Part shown: piece after piece, positions 9,369-18,649 of the stretch
Numbering within the stretch: position 1 is the first letter of the stretch
How the letters are laid out: the number at the start of each line of letters is the position of its first letter
Source: a virus
Virus record (IMG/VR): IMGVR_UViG_3300049489_000477
Location: 1-64,000 of that record
DNA: 64,000 nt
Reading direction: 5' to 3' (one strand)
The notes under the pieces: model-generated
What the model saw: the letters and a program-made list of their open reading frames with translations, nothing else
Database searches by the model: none
Told to the model about the DNA's origin: nothing
Program-made: the position numbers and the translations under genes

Positions 9369-12300
9369 ATGGCACTGATATTCGATAACGACAACAACCT
9401 CATAATGAACACAGAAACCACACCGGTAACCATTTCCGGTGGCGTCAGTGTCAATGCGTTGTTTATCAATAATGTTCCATTATATCTACCAGAAACAGCA
9501 ACATCTGGTATGTTGGCATTGGTATCAGATGTCCAAACATCATCTCAAGAAACATCTGCTGCTATTTCTACATTATCTGATAGCTTGAGTTATCTTGAAT
9601 CTGATGTTGTTCGATTGACCGGTGACCAAGACATTTATGGATTCAAGACGCTTCATGACAATGTTTCAATACATGTTGATGGTGATGATGCACTTGATAT
9701 GCGTGCATCTGAACTTTCTGGATATTCAGAAATAGCTTGGTCGTTCGCTGGAAATCCGCCAACATTTGGTGTGTATGTTTCTGAATCAACTGAAGGTTCT
9801 CCAATATGGACCGATGTTGCCGCAGGAAAGTACATAAGCTTCTGGGGATATGACCAAAATAAAGATTTAGTCACAATTGACGTATCTGGAAACCTCACAG
9901 TAAACGGTGGTGGCATTGCTATTCTTTCATTAGCCGAGACTTCGTGTGGAGCCGCACTTACAATCAGCCAATTAGGACAGATTATAAACAGTGGATATCA
10001 ATTGGACGGATTTGCACAAAAGTATCAATTAGATTCGTATACCTTATTGACTACGACTTCTGCGTTGACAGGAAGTTTACAAGCACAGATAAATGCCATA
10101 TGTGGTTCGTATGAATTATATACTCCGTTATCAACAACAGCGGCTTTGACGGGCAGCCTACAGCAACAGATAACAGTCGTAAGCAACTCACTAAGTGGTT
10201 ATACGACATTATCAACAACAGCGTCTTTGACGGGCAGCTTACAACAGCAAATATCGGTTGTAAGCAACTCACTAAGCGGCTATATTACAACGACTCAAGC
10301 AGCTTCCATAACCGCAGGATTAACACCACTTGCAACAACCTCGGCACTGACCAGCAACTTACAGTCGCAAATATACAATCTTTCAGCTTCCAATATCATA
10401 TACAGCCCAGATGTTATTTTGTATTGGTATGACTCGACAACACCAACCAATCTTCGCACAGCAACAGACAACCTTGCCAATAAGCTATTCTGGGCTGATT
10501 ACAGAACAAAGAGAATACTTTCAACTGGTAAATCATATGGTGGACATCTTGTTAAATCAAGTGCATCAACAATAACAATATCCGCTGGTGGTGGTACAGT
10601 AATAGATCAGAGTGTAACTGATAGTTCTGGTCTGTATCCACAATACACGGATGTGTCATGGGGAAACATCACAAATGTTTCTTTATCACAGTATATATCT
10701 GCTGGTAATATAGAAGTTGTCCATGTACTTATGGATTCTACAGGAACTCCGTTCCTACAGACATCAGATCCATATGGCACAACCATAAGAAATAATATAC
10801 TTCTTGGTAGAGTTTCTTTACGAAGCGGCGAGATATTCTTAACAAGACAATATGATCGTATACCTGTAGATACTTATGCGCAAATCGAAGATTTAGCTTA
10901 TGCTCTAGGTACTATAAACATATACGGTAATACATATTCAGCATCTGCTGGAAGTATTAGCTTAGAAAAATCTTCTGGACAAACATTCCGTTTGGGAAAT
11001 GTTACATCATCGATTAAGAATCCTAGTGTCATCGATGATCCAGCCCTTGTTCCGGCGTCTCTTACATACACATATTTGGCAGCCAACATGTCTGCGGCAC
11101 AGTATGTTGCTGCAAGTGTAAATGTCGATTCTAGTAAGTATGATAATGGATCTGGAACTCTACAAAATGTTTCTGGTGGATACTGGACCGTTCAACGAGT
11201 GTACTATTTCTCCCAATCAAATAACACATATGTTTGGTATGGAAGAAATCAATATGCCACATTCGATGATGCGCAAAGCGGATATGTGCTGGAAGATACG
11301 ACGATACCACCAAATTCTCGCTTTGATTCGCAAGTTTCATTTAGAGCTTTGATGTTTGTTAAGCAAGGCGCTACAGATTTATCTGACCCAGCCAGTTGCT
11401 CAATACAAAACCTTGGTAAGTTGGGTGATACGGGTGGAACTGGTGGAGGTGGTGGAGGTGGTGGATCACAATTAACCAATTTCTCCGACGCAGATTTTTA
11501 TATCTACGATAATCTCAATAACACACATAAGTTGATGTTTAATCTTGATGATATTACCGATGGTGCAAAAACAATAACATTCAAGGCACAAGATATTGCG
11601 GCTGATATTGTTTTAAGTATTCCTATATCAAGCGGAACATTGGCTCTTGTATCAGATATTGCTGGCATCAGTGCGGCTCTCACACCATTAGCAACGACCG
11701 CTGCTCTTACAGCAAATCTCCAGACACAGATAAACAATATCTCTGCTCCATCGCTATCTGGTTACACACTGTTGACAACAACTGCCGCCTTGACAGGAAA
11801 CTTGCAGACGCAAATAACCAATGAAGTCAATGCACGAAGCAGTCAGATAGGTCAGATAACAGGATCGCCGTTCGTCCTTGATTCGCGTTACTATCCAAGT
11901 ATCAGCGCAGATGCTCGATTTGTCCACTTGACCGGCAACGAAAACATATCGGGAAATAAGAACTTCGGTGGTGTCGTTAGAGTCAATAGCGATTTGTATA
12001 GTTTCAAGTATATTTTGGGTACAGGACCAGATTTGAGTCTATTACCAGTTGTGGGTGGTCAATCGGTTATCACTACATGGTGGGGATTGCAGCTTAGAGC
12101 AAATCAACAATCCAGTGTTGAAGCTGCTGTATCGAATGTTGGTGGTGCGGGGGACTATGGAGTAGTAGTTCCATCACAGACACCAACAGTTTCCGCAGAT
12201 ATCATGCAACGTGGTAGATCCGGTCAAACCGCAGACTTCTTCCAGTGGCAAAATTCATCTGGTGCAGTTCTTTCAAGAATTCGCTTAAATGGTAACTTCG

Positions 12301-13097
12301 GCGGCGATGTTGATTATACACCAGCTATTTCTGCAAATTGGGTTGTGCAACCAACAGTTGTTAGAGAAGCATTGGATAATTTAGCATTCTACTCAAATCC
12401 AGGTCAAGTTCAAAATAGAAGTATATTGTTCTGTTATGATGATATGCTTTGGGGTAAGGAATCGACCACAACTACTCTTGGACCAGCAGGATCTGTAGGA
12501 TTTAGATTTGATAATGCCAACGGTGGATTGGTAGCTCCAGTTAACGGTGAGTTACATCACCCAGGAGTTATAGCGGTTAGTACGGGAACATCAAACAATT
12601 CCACTGGTCGAGGCGCTATTACGACATCTGGTTCTACGACAACATCACTTGCGCCAAGTGGCAAGATTATTTTTGAGGGTATCGTTGAAATTCCTACATT
12701 GTCAGTCGTAGCAACAGAATACACAGCTATTGTTGGTATAACAGATACCTCTACTGCAACACCAAATAACGGCATATACTTCATTTATGACAGAGTTAAT
12801 GGTGGAAATACATGGAGAGCGGCAACAGCAAATGGTGGTTCTCGTACTCTCACCAATACAGCGTCGGTTGTGGCAAATGCGTGGTATAGATTGAAGTTCA
12901 TTGCTGATTACACGCTTGCGACACCACAAGTGCAATTCTTCGTTGATGATGTTCTACAAACCACCATTACAACGAATTTGACCCTCAATCTATGTAGTCC
13001 AAGATTCCAAATTCTCAAAACAGGATCATCATCGACAAATTCAAGATCACTATATGTCGATTACTTCTCAATGATTATGACGGGGATAAGTAGATAA
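9369..13097 (+). CDS. Very large tail fibre with lectin-like C-terminal domain
   Basis: 1242 residues. Contains repeated shaft units of the form STTAALTGSLQQQI (several between residues 220 and 335, two nearly identical), a poly-glycine hinge at about 694-702, a phage fibre segment FYIYDNLNNTHKLMFNL, further TTAALTGNLQTQI units, and VHLTGNENISGNKNF (about 855-869). The last 230 residues, from LGPAGSVGFRFD to the end, have the strand pattern of a concanavalin A-like jelly roll (FEGIVEIP, AIVGITDT, WYRLKFIADY, VQFFVDDVLQTTI), suggesting a carbohydrate-binding tip. The fold is inferred, not proven. The gene starts three bases after the preceding stop, with AGGA upstream. Confidence 0.82.
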   Translation: MALIFDNDNNLIMNTETTPVTISGGVSVNALFINNVPLYLPETATSGMLALVSDVQTSSQETSAAISTLSDSLSYLESDVVRLTGDQDIYGFKTLHDNVSIHVDGDDALDMRASELSGYSEIAWSFAGNPPTFGVYVSESTEGSPIWTDVAAGKYISFWGYDQNKDLVTIDVSGNLTVNGGGIAILSLAETSCGAALTISQLGQIINSGYQLDGFAQKYQLDSYTLLTTTSALTGSLQAQINAICGSYELYTPLSTTAALTGSLQQQITVVSNSLSGYTTLSTTASLTGSLQQQISVVSNSLSGYITTTQAASITAGLTPLATTSALTSNLQSQIYNLSASNIIYSPDVILYWYDSTTPTNLRTATDNLANKLFWADYRTKRILSTGKSYGGHLVKSSASTITISAGGGTVIDQSVTDSSGLYPQYTDVSWGNITNVSLSQYISAGNIEVVHVLMDSTGTPFLQTSDPYGTTIRNNILLGRVSLRSGEIFLTRQYDRIPVDTYAQIEDLAYALGTINIYGNTYSASAGSISLEKSSGQTFRLGNVTSSIKNPSVIDDPALVPASLTYTYLAANMSAAQYVAASVNVDSSKYDNGSGTLQNVSGGYWTVQRVYYFSQSNNTYVWYGRNQYATFDDAQSGYVLEDTTIPPNSRFDSQVSFRALMFVKQGATDLSDPASCSIQNLGKLGDTGGTGGGGGGGGSQLTNFSDADFYIYDNLNNTHKLMFNLDDITDGAKTITFKAQDIAADIVLSIPISSGTLALVSDIAGISAALTPLATTAALTANLQTQINNISAPSLSGYTLLTTTAALTGNLQTQITNEVNARSSQIGQITGSPFVLDSRYYPSISADARFVHLTGNENISGNKNFGGVVRVNSDLYSFKYILGTGPDLSLLPVVGGQSVITTWWGLQLRANQQSSVEAAVSNVGGAGDYGVVVPSQTPTVSADIMQRGRSGQTADFFQWQNSSGAVLSRIRLNGNFGGDVDYTPAISANWVVQPTVVREALDNLAFYSNPGQVQNRSILFCYDDMLWGKESTTTTLGPAGSVGFRFDNANGGLVAPVNGELHHPGVIAVSTGTSNNSTGRGAITTSGSTTTSLAPSGKIIFEGIVEIPTLSVVATEYTAIVGITDTSTATPNNGIYFIYDRVNGGNTWRAATANGGSRTLTNTASVVANAWYRLKFIADYTLATPQVQFFVDDVLQTTITTNLTLNLCSPRFQILKTGSSSTNSRSLYVDYFSMIMTGISR
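10128..10289 (+). repeat. 81-bp tandem duplication in fibre shaft
   Basis: Two adjacent 81-bp units (10128-10208 and 10209-10289), each coding 27 residues of the form LSTTAxLTGSLQQQI.VVSNSLSGY. They differ by few substitutions, so the duplication is recent compared with the more diverged copies of the same shaft motif elsewhere in this protein. Confidence 0.8.
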
Positions 13098-13098
13098 T

Positions 13099-13653
13099 AT
13101 GAGTTTTTACAAACATATCATTCACGATAGTACCAATAATCAAGATCATGAGTTTACAGATACAAATGCAAATGTATCCAACGAAACTCTTTTGACATTT
13201 GGCAATATCGAAAACTTGACGGTTTCGAATGTTGATATAAGCGCCGAAGTAGCACTGGAAGTTAACGAAGCAAAGCGTAAACTACAAGATGAAGCACTTT
13301 CTGTTGCATGGGATTTCATAACTCCATACTTTGACCAACCAGCATTTATTCAGATGGCGGATTGGAAGCATTCATTAGCGTCTGATCATGTCATACAACC
13401 ATATATAGCAGCGGTTGAAGCATGGAAAGCCGCCATTATGTTTGAATACTTAATGGTTAAAAAACCATCATTGTGGAACGGTTTGCCGTATGATCTAGAT
13501 TACAGTTTTGTTGGCTCGCCACCTTGTAAATTCACTGATATATTTTTACTAGCTAATCCTCAATTCCAACCCTATGCTGTGGGTTGGTCGGCTCCTGATA
13601 TTACTAATTATGCGCCTGGCAGTCGCCAGAACCCAAAGCCGATATTATTTTAA
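13099..13653 (+). CDS. Hypothetical protein, possible fibre-assembly partner
   Basis: 184 residues, starting one base after the large fibre ends. The N-terminal third is polar (HDSTNNQDHEF), the centre is helical with EVNEAKRKLQDEALSVAWDF and IAAVEAWKAAIMFEYL, and the C-terminus is aromatic and proline-rich. A small helical protein directly after a fibre gene is a common position for a fibre chaperone, but I do not recognise a family and this is inference. Its 3' end overlaps the convergent clpS-like gene by four bases, marking the end of the plus-strand fibre block. Confidence 0.55.
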   Translation: MSFYKHIIHDSTNNQDHEFTDTNANVSNETLLTFGNIENLTVSNVDISAEVALEVNEAKRKLQDEALSVAWDFITPYFDQPAFIQMADWKHSLASDHVIQPYIAAVEAWKAAIMFEYLMVKKPSLWNGLPYDLDYSFVGSPPCKFTDIFLLANPQFQPYAVGWSAPDITNYAPGSRQNPKPILF

Positions 13654-13967
13654 TCGGCAGGCTCAATAGAACACGGCAGCGGTACCTTCGGACCCTTCGT
13701 AGCATCGGGATCACAACCATAACCCTTGACCAGATCCTTGAGCATTTCGGCTCGTTCCTTGTGGGTCGTAACCACGATGCACTGACCTTCAAAATGAATT
13801 TTCTTGGTCAGTTCGAATGCCTCATCAAAATTCTTATTAAAGACCACCATAATCAGCTTCACAACCCACTCGACGGTATGAAAATCGGTATTGTGCAGCA
13901 GAACATGCCACTGTGGCATGTGTTGAACCTTGTCCTTCTTCTCAACTTCGGGTAGCGATGTGGTCAT
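13650..13967 (-). CDS. clpS: ClpS-like ATP-dependent Clp protease adaptor
   Basis: 105 residues. ClpS binds N-degron substrates and delivers them to the ClpA or ClpC unfoldase. The core matches the family: PQWHVLLHNTDFHTVEWVV (residues about 18-36), then a helix ending in KKIHFEGQCIVV with the conserved His and Gly, then a helix with KERAEML and a terminal PLPCSIEPAD. The usual Asn-Asp-Asp pocket reads Asn-Thr-Asp here, so one acidic residue is replaced. The N-terminal extension is short and charged, as in bacterial ClpS. An AAGGA site precedes the ATG. Length fits the family (about 100). Inference: the phage redirects host N-degron proteolysis; the pocket change could alter specificity. Confidence 0.85.
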   Translation of the reverse strand: MTTSLPEVEKKDKVQHMPQWHVLLHNTDFHTVEWVVKLIMVVFNKNFDEAFELTKKIHFEGQCIVVTTHKERAEMLKDLVKGYGCDPDATKGPKVPLPCSIEPAD

Positions 13968-14020
13968 TTTCTTGTCCTTTCTGCCGTTACCTTATCTGAC
14001 TTTTAAAAGTATTCAATAAC

Positions 14021-14515
14021 CTAGACGGCGGCTTGAAGCGTAGTGTGTGATACACCAGAATCTACAATGTGGTTACCATGGGAATCCTCCCAATAGAACT
14101 GAACCCATGATGTTATATTATTATGGACATAGTAATCAGCTTGGATCTTTGACGTAGGCTTGACCAAGACCACAGCGGTTTTTACTGACCCTGCTTTCTT
14201 GAGTATGTGCATATTTTGTATATACGATATGGTATCACCACTATCTAAAAGATCATCACATATAAGAACCCGCTCTGACGCATTAAACACCTTACAGGCT
14301 GGGTATTCAATGTGGGGCTGCTCTTGCTTTATATCCCCTTTGTAGAAAGAAACTTTAATGGGGACCACAATGGCTCTCGGAAAGTATTTAATTAATTCCC
14401 GTGTCACATAACCACCCCCACGCTCCACGCTTAATATGTGGGTGAAGGGGTAATCGTTGACGCGATCTGCAAGGATCTTGCAATCCTTACAAAAAGCTTC
14501 AATAGTATATTGCAT
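14021..14515 (-). CDS. Purine-type phosphoribosyltransferase
   Basis: 164 residues. The PRPP-binding loop is clear: VLICDDLLDSGDTI (about 88-101), with the paired acids and the SGDT phosphate loop of type I phosphoribosyltransferases. An N-terminal ILSVERGGGYVTREL supplies the pyrophosphate loop, and the C-terminal WVQFYWED resembles the aromatic-Glu/Asp end of xanthine-guanine phosphoribosyltransferases. The likely reaction is transfer of ribose-5-phosphate from PRPP to guanine, xanthine or hypoxanthine; which base is not settled. The start overlaps the stop of the upstream 85-aa gene as TAATG, so the two are probably co-translated. Together with the GMP reductase at 39052 it could redirect guanine towards IMP. 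Confidence 0.75.
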   Translation of the reverse strand: MQYTIEAFCKDCKILADRVNDYPFTHILSVERGGGYVTRELIKYFPRAIVVPIKVSFYKGDIKQEQPHIEYPACKVFNASERVLICDDLLDSGDTISYIQNMHILKKAGSVKTAVVLVKPTSKIQADYYVHNNITSWVQFYWEDSHGNHIVDSGVSHTTLQAAV

Positions 14516-14772
14516 TACGCTGCCTTGCGCTTATCGTTAATCTGCCAGCCATGCTTATGGACGAAGAAGCATGCCGTCATTTGGGCTTCCTTATCCTCTT
14601 TAAAAATACCACGGCTCAACAATTCTGTGGCAAGCCAGCGGGTGTAATCGTCGCGCTGGGTTGTGGTCCACTGGTGGCTGTACATCCAACCAGCCTTTTC
14701 GATATAGTCGTTTGTGAACCGCTCACTAACGAGTTCAAACAGTTTATAAAAAGCAAAGCGATCATTACGCAT
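14515..14772 (-). CDS. Small hypothetical protein
   Basis: 85 residues, mostly helical with alternating aromatic and charged residues (FAFYKLFELVSERF, DYTRWLATELLSRGIF) and a basic C-terminus (KHGWQINDKRKAA). AAGGA lies eight bases before the ATG. It overlaps the phosphoribosyltransferase start by one base. No membrane segment, no cysteine pair beyond one Cys. I do not recognise the family. Confidence 0.6.
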   Translation of the reverse strand: MRNDRFAFYKLFELVSERFTNDYIEKAGWMYSHQWTTTQRDDYTRWLATELLSRGIFKEDKEAQMTACFFVHKHGWQINDKRKAA

Positions 14773-14784
14773 GGTATATCCTTA

Positions 14785-15075
14785 TTATTGTTTCTTCTTC
14801 AATTCAGCAGCAACCTTTGCTGCGAATGTTGGGTCATCGGACAGTTTCCTAATCAGAACCGCCATGAAGTTTTCATCTGTTTTTAAAGTTGTGGTAATGG
14901 TCATCGGCTTGTATTGTTCTAAGTACGCCAATACAACAGCCCGATCAGCGATATCCTGTCTCTTGGCTTTTTCAAGCTTGTAGATATAGAATGCTATAAA
15001 AACACACCAACCAAAAACAAACAGTAGCATAAGTATGCGAGTTATCTTGTCAGTCACGGTTAGCTCCATTTGCAC
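14785..15075 (-). CDS. Small single-pass membrane protein
   Basis: 96 residues if the GTG at 15075 is used, or 94 from the ATG at 15069; neither has a strong ribosome binding site, though GGAAAG lies 11 bases before the GTG. Residues about 13-33 (ILMLLFVFGWCVFIAFYIYKL) form one membrane helix, preceded by a short N-terminus and followed by a charged, helical cytoplasmic or periplasmic part ending in lysines. It could be an inner-membrane spanin-like or superinfection-type protein, but no lysis gene lies beside it and no function can be assigned. Confidence 0.6.
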   Translation of the reverse strand: MQMELTVTDKITRILMLLFVFGWCVFIAFYIYKLEKAKRQDIADRAVVLAYLEQYKPMTITTTLKTDENFMAVLIRKLSDDPTFAAKVAAELKKKQ

Positions 15076-15114
15076 AAGTATATCGTCTTTCCATATTCGT
15101 CAATACTATATTAT

Positions 15115-18102
15115 TTACGATGCACATGCACATGCGCTAAAATCTGTCGCAAATGCTGAACATGGAATTGGAGCTATCCAGCCTCTAAAATGTGGACTGA
15201 CCCACAATGAACAGTTTGCAACCGCTAATGGTCTGCCTGCTGATATGCCCGAGTTTAAAAGTCTATTAAAGGTATTAACGGCGTTCTTTCCATCGGCAAT
15301 CAACTCTTCGATACTCTTGCCCTTATCGCCACACAATGATGGAATAGTAATAGCGGGGAAAGGAATACCTATTTTTGGAAGCGTTGGTGAGCCAAAAGCA
15401 AGCCCACCCGTGAATGGAATATTTAATTTCGGAATATTCAAAATAAGCGAAGGTATCTTTATAAATGGCAACTCGATCTTCGGTAACTTCAAATCAATTG
15501 ATGGAATTGGTATATAGACATTCAATGTCAATGGAATTTTTAGACTGAAATTGATTGGAAAGGTCGGAAGACGAATATCGAGCTTTGGTAATGGATAGCC
15601 ACCAAACTTCATACGGAAATTTGGTAGTGCGATGTTAATAGGAGGAATAATCAGACCAGGCAATTTTGGTAAACTGATTTGTGGAATTGGTAAAGTGAAA
15701 GCAGCTTTTGGGAACTTTGGTAGAAGCTTTTCAAGTGCCTTCAATGATAACGGAACATTCAATTCTGGTAAACGAATGGTTGGTACGGTAATGGTTGGTG
15801 GGAATAGCGGAGGATCTGGAATACGAGGGAAATTGATTTTCGGAAACGGAACATTGATAGCGACTTTAAATCCAGTTGGTGCGACAATATCTGGAAACAC
15901 GATAGGTACTTTGAAATCAATATCGGGGAATGACAAGTCCAGCACAGGTATCTTCAAGTTCAATGGGAAACCAACACCAAACTCAAAGGCACCAGTAAAG
16001 TTAAATAGACCGTTGAATTCAAGACATGGAAGCGGTGGTAAACAACCTTGAAGCGACATAAGCGAATCAATGCCCATTTGCATGATGTTGTTCGCATATG
16101 CTTCCATTTCAGCAAGCATTTGTTCTTTTGACGGAATTATGGTTGCCAGTTGTTCCTTAATAAGCAGAAGATTCTGATATGTCTGCTGGATTGCGGCTTG
16201 TGATGATGCAAGAATAGCTCCTATATTTGACGATGGTATAAGAACGGACGGATCGCTTGCAAGAACTTCAAGGGAAGGATTCGTACCAACAAGTGTCGGA
16301 TCCATGCTGACGAAATTAAAATTACGGATATCGCTTCCCAATTCAGAAACTTCAAGAGCGAATTGTTCGACCTCTTGTTGGGGCAGCGTCAAACATTGCT
16401 GCTTCATCTGATTTAATATTGCGGTCAGTGGACTTGGATTTATAATATTACCAGATCCATCGCGTGGTGCTGACGAAAATTGTGTCATGAACTCTGTCCA
16501 TTCACCAAGCAACTCAGATGATGTGTCGGCTGAATAGTTCAAGTATGACTTGACGCTTGCCGTGACGCCCATGCTTCTATAGATTTTATCCAGTGTTGAT
16601 TGTCTGAACAATGTCATGCTATCGATAGGATTCATACCAGCCGCACCAGTAGCCAATCCCAGATTACCAACCCCGACATCAATCAAAGCTTGAGAAATCA
16701 AACCATTTTTTTCCGCCGTTCCATTGATGGATTGTAATAGGTCTTTAATGGAATTTTTCACATCATTTTGAAATTGTACGATATCACTACAGCCTTCATT
16801 GATTCTTGGTTCTGGGCATATGACGGTACTGCTTGGAGGTGGTGGTATAAGAAGGTTTAATGCATTTTCTCTGGCGTTCATCAAATCACCAAAGAAATGC
16901 TGCATGTCGGGATCAGATCGTATGTAATCGGCTAGTGCATCTACGGGATTACTTAAAACATAATCAAGCTTATCTCTCACACTCTTGACTTTATCAACAA
17001 TGTCTTTTAAATTGTTTGAATTTTTTCTATAATTGTCTCTTAGTCCTAGAATGGAGTCAGCGGCATCCAAGGCAAGGTTTATAGCTTCTGCTGAATTCGA
17101 AGGAAATTCATTAGGTAAGCCAGCACGCAATTCGCGGGCATAGTCTTTCATCTTTCCATCGAAGTAATTCTTTATGTCTGTTGTCTGTGAAATCAATTCA
17201 ACATCATGTTTGGAAAGATACCCTGAGACTTTATCCGCAAATGACATATTGAGTGATGATTCCATACGAGAACTCAAATACTTCATATGTTCTGAAACAC
17301 ATGGAGCATTTGCGTTTATCGGGGTGGATAATACATCATTGGCAGTTGAACATATATCGTTATTTGACTTACCAAATAGATTGGCTTCGAATCTAATATC
17401 AACAGGGGCATTACCACACAGACCCTTCTTCAACTTCTCATTCAGCTTGGTCAGGTGATCAATACCAACCTTCTTCAATGCGCCTTCAAGATTGAAGTCA
17501 TCGACCGACTTCAATCCAAAGTTTTCTACGGGGTTGTTGCAGCTTCCTAAAATATCCCGCAATATTTCTGGAAGACAGTTAGCCAGGTCACCAGAGGCAA
17601 GACATGGATCGATCTTCTCAAGAATAATAGGATTTAAAACAAGCGGATCGTATAGCGGTATGGCTGGCTTTCCAGCACAACCACCAGCCAATCCACCACC
17701 AGCATATGGTAAACCGCTTCCAATGGCATTGTTTCGTACATCCATGCAACCAGATGTAATAACACCTAATTCGGCAACTACGGTTATACCGACAATACCC
17801 ACTACGAATACTAGATCACCGACTCTTGCGAGTGGCTTATAGTCGCAGAAAGACATGAAATCTGATGTGAGAACATGCCCATACAATACATTGACACCAA
17901 AAATTGGATCGAATATCTTTGCTGGTACTTTTAGACCAGACGGTGGTTTTGGAGTCGTTGATGCCCCGACCAATGTATCATGTAATTTATTTTCAAGACC
18001 GTTAACGCCATCTTGCATCGACTTCAACGAGTCCATAGCCGCCTGCATGTTTTCAGTCGGTGATAGTGATTGGTTAAGATTTAATAAATCAACAGTAGCC
18101 AT
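15115..18102 (-). CDS. Large virion-type protein with proline-rich beta repeat domain
   Basis: 995 residues. The N-terminus is helical (about 1-45); residues about 58-130 contain FMSFCDYKPLARVGDLVFV, then GVITSGCMDVRNNAIGSG, loosely like a PAAR spike domain (weak). Residues 180-650 are mostly helical with cysteines. Residues about 690-920 are a striking repeat in which proline recurs every few residues between aliphatic ones (IPQISLPKLPGL, PLPKLDIRLPTFP, LKLPKIELPFIKIP). Such regular P-x-aliphatic patterning would fit an extended or beta-helical fibre. No membrane helix or signal peptide is evident. It could be a tail-tip, fibre or spike protein; the family is not recognised. Confidence 0.6.
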   Translation of the reverse strand: MATVDLLNLNQSLSPTENMQAAMDSLKSMQDGVNGLENKLHDTLVGASTTPKPPSGLKVPAKIFDPIFGVNVLYGHVLTSDFMSFCDYKPLARVGDLVFVVGIVGITVVAELGVITSGCMDVRNNAIGSGLPYAGGGLAGGCAGKPAIPLYDPLVLNPIILEKIDPCLASGDLANCLPEILRDILGSCNNPVENFGLKSVDDFNLEGALKKVGIDHLTKLNEKLKKGLCGNAPVDIRFEANLFGKSNNDICSTANDVLSTPINANAPCVSEHMKYLSSRMESSLNMSFADKVSGYLSKHDVELISQTTDIKNYFDGKMKDYARELRAGLPNEFPSNSAEAINLALDAADSILGLRDNYRKNSNNLKDIVDKVKSVRDKLDYVLSNPVDALADYIRSDPDMQHFFGDLMNARENALNLLIPPPPSSTVICPEPRINEGCSDIVQFQNDVKNSIKDLLQSINGTAEKNGLISQALIDVGVGNLGLATGAAGMNPIDSMTLFRQSTLDKIYRSMGVTASVKSYLNYSADTSSELLGEWTEFMTQFSSAPRDGSGNIINPSPLTAILNQMKQQCLTLPQQEVEQFALEVSELGSDIRNFNFVSMDPTLVGTNPSLEVLASDPSVLIPSSNIGAILASSQAAIQQTYQNLLLIKEQLATIIPSKEQMLAEMEAYANNIMQMGIDSLMSLQGCLPPLPCLEFNGLFNFTGAFEFGVGFPLNLKIPVLDLSFPDIDFKVPIVFPDIVAPTGFKVAINVPFPKINFPRIPDPPLFPPTITVPTIRLPELNVPLSLKALEKLLPKFPKAAFTLPIPQISLPKLPGLIIPPINIALPNFRMKFGGYPLPKLDIRLPTFPINFSLKIPLTLNVYIPIPSIDLKLPKIELPFIKIPSLILNIPKLNIPFTGGLAFGSPTLPKIGIPFPAITIPSLCGDKGKSIEELIADGKNAVNTFNRLLNSGISAGRPLAVANCSLWVSPHFRGWIAPIPCSAFATDFSACACAS
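15335..16040 (-). repeat. Proline-aliphatic repeat region of the 995-aa protein
   Basis: About 230 residues dominated by degenerate units such as LPKIxLPxIxIP. The DNA repeat is too diverged for exact unit boundaries. The complementary strand reads as a spurious Gly/Asn-rich frame (15632-16051), which is a by-product of this composition. Confidence 0.75.
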
Positions 18103-18161
18103 TTATAATCCAGAGTCTAAAATAACATAGTCGTTTTCTTCATCATAATCATCAATGCCGA

Positions 18162-18641
18162 CTAGTTTTTTGGTGGTTGTTGCTCCGTGGGTCCGTAAAC
18201 TTCATCTTCCATGCTACGAACAGCATCTTTTAAAATTCCAAGGCGACGATTTGTATCTTCCTTGAATTTAGCATCTGCTTGTTTATTTGATGCGTCTGCT
18301 TTTTCATTTTCTTCAAAACGCTCATTAATCTGCTTTAAAACATCTGCCATCTCTGATTCGTATTTTGCGGCAAATTGAGCCATAGCTTGTTTTAGCTGCT
18401 CTATTTCGGACGATGAGGATGTAACAATCGCATCCTTCTCTTGCTGAATAGCCGTGACTTGCTGTTGTAAACGATTTTGAAATGGCGTTTTTAATGTAGC
18501 TGGAGTCTCGTCAGCAACTTGCTGGAGAAATATGTAGGAAAGTGGCGTTGGTGATTCCACAACTTCGCCTGGTGAGATAAGATATTTCTTACCAGCCATC
18601 ACAAAGCTGTGTCTAAACTCGGAAATGCTTTTGTATTTCAT
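18162..18641 (-). CDS. Coiled-coil hypothetical protein
   Basis: 159 residues. The first 40 form a small domain (ISEFRHSFVMAGKKYLISPGEVVE), similar in style to short beta domains of phage structural proteins. Residues about 55-145 are a long helix or coiled coil rich in Gln, Glu, Lys and Ala. The C-terminus is acidic and Pro/Gln-rich. It lies nine bases after rmlA on the same strand and before the 995-aa protein. I do not recognise the family. Confidence 0.55.
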   Translation of the reverse strand: MKYKSISEFRHSFVMAGKKYLISPGEVVESPTPLSYIFLQQVADETPATLKTPFQNRLQQQVTAIQQEKDAIVTSSSSEIEQLKQAMAQFAAKYESEMADVLKQINERFEENEKADASNKQADAKFKEDTNRRLGILKDAVRSMEDEVYGPTEQQPPKN

Positions 18642-18649
18642 ATGGTTCT

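Noticed and set aside
15632-16051. Gly/Asn-rich plus-strand frame of 139 codons
   Set aside because: Complement of the proline-aliphatic repeat; no ribosome binding site.
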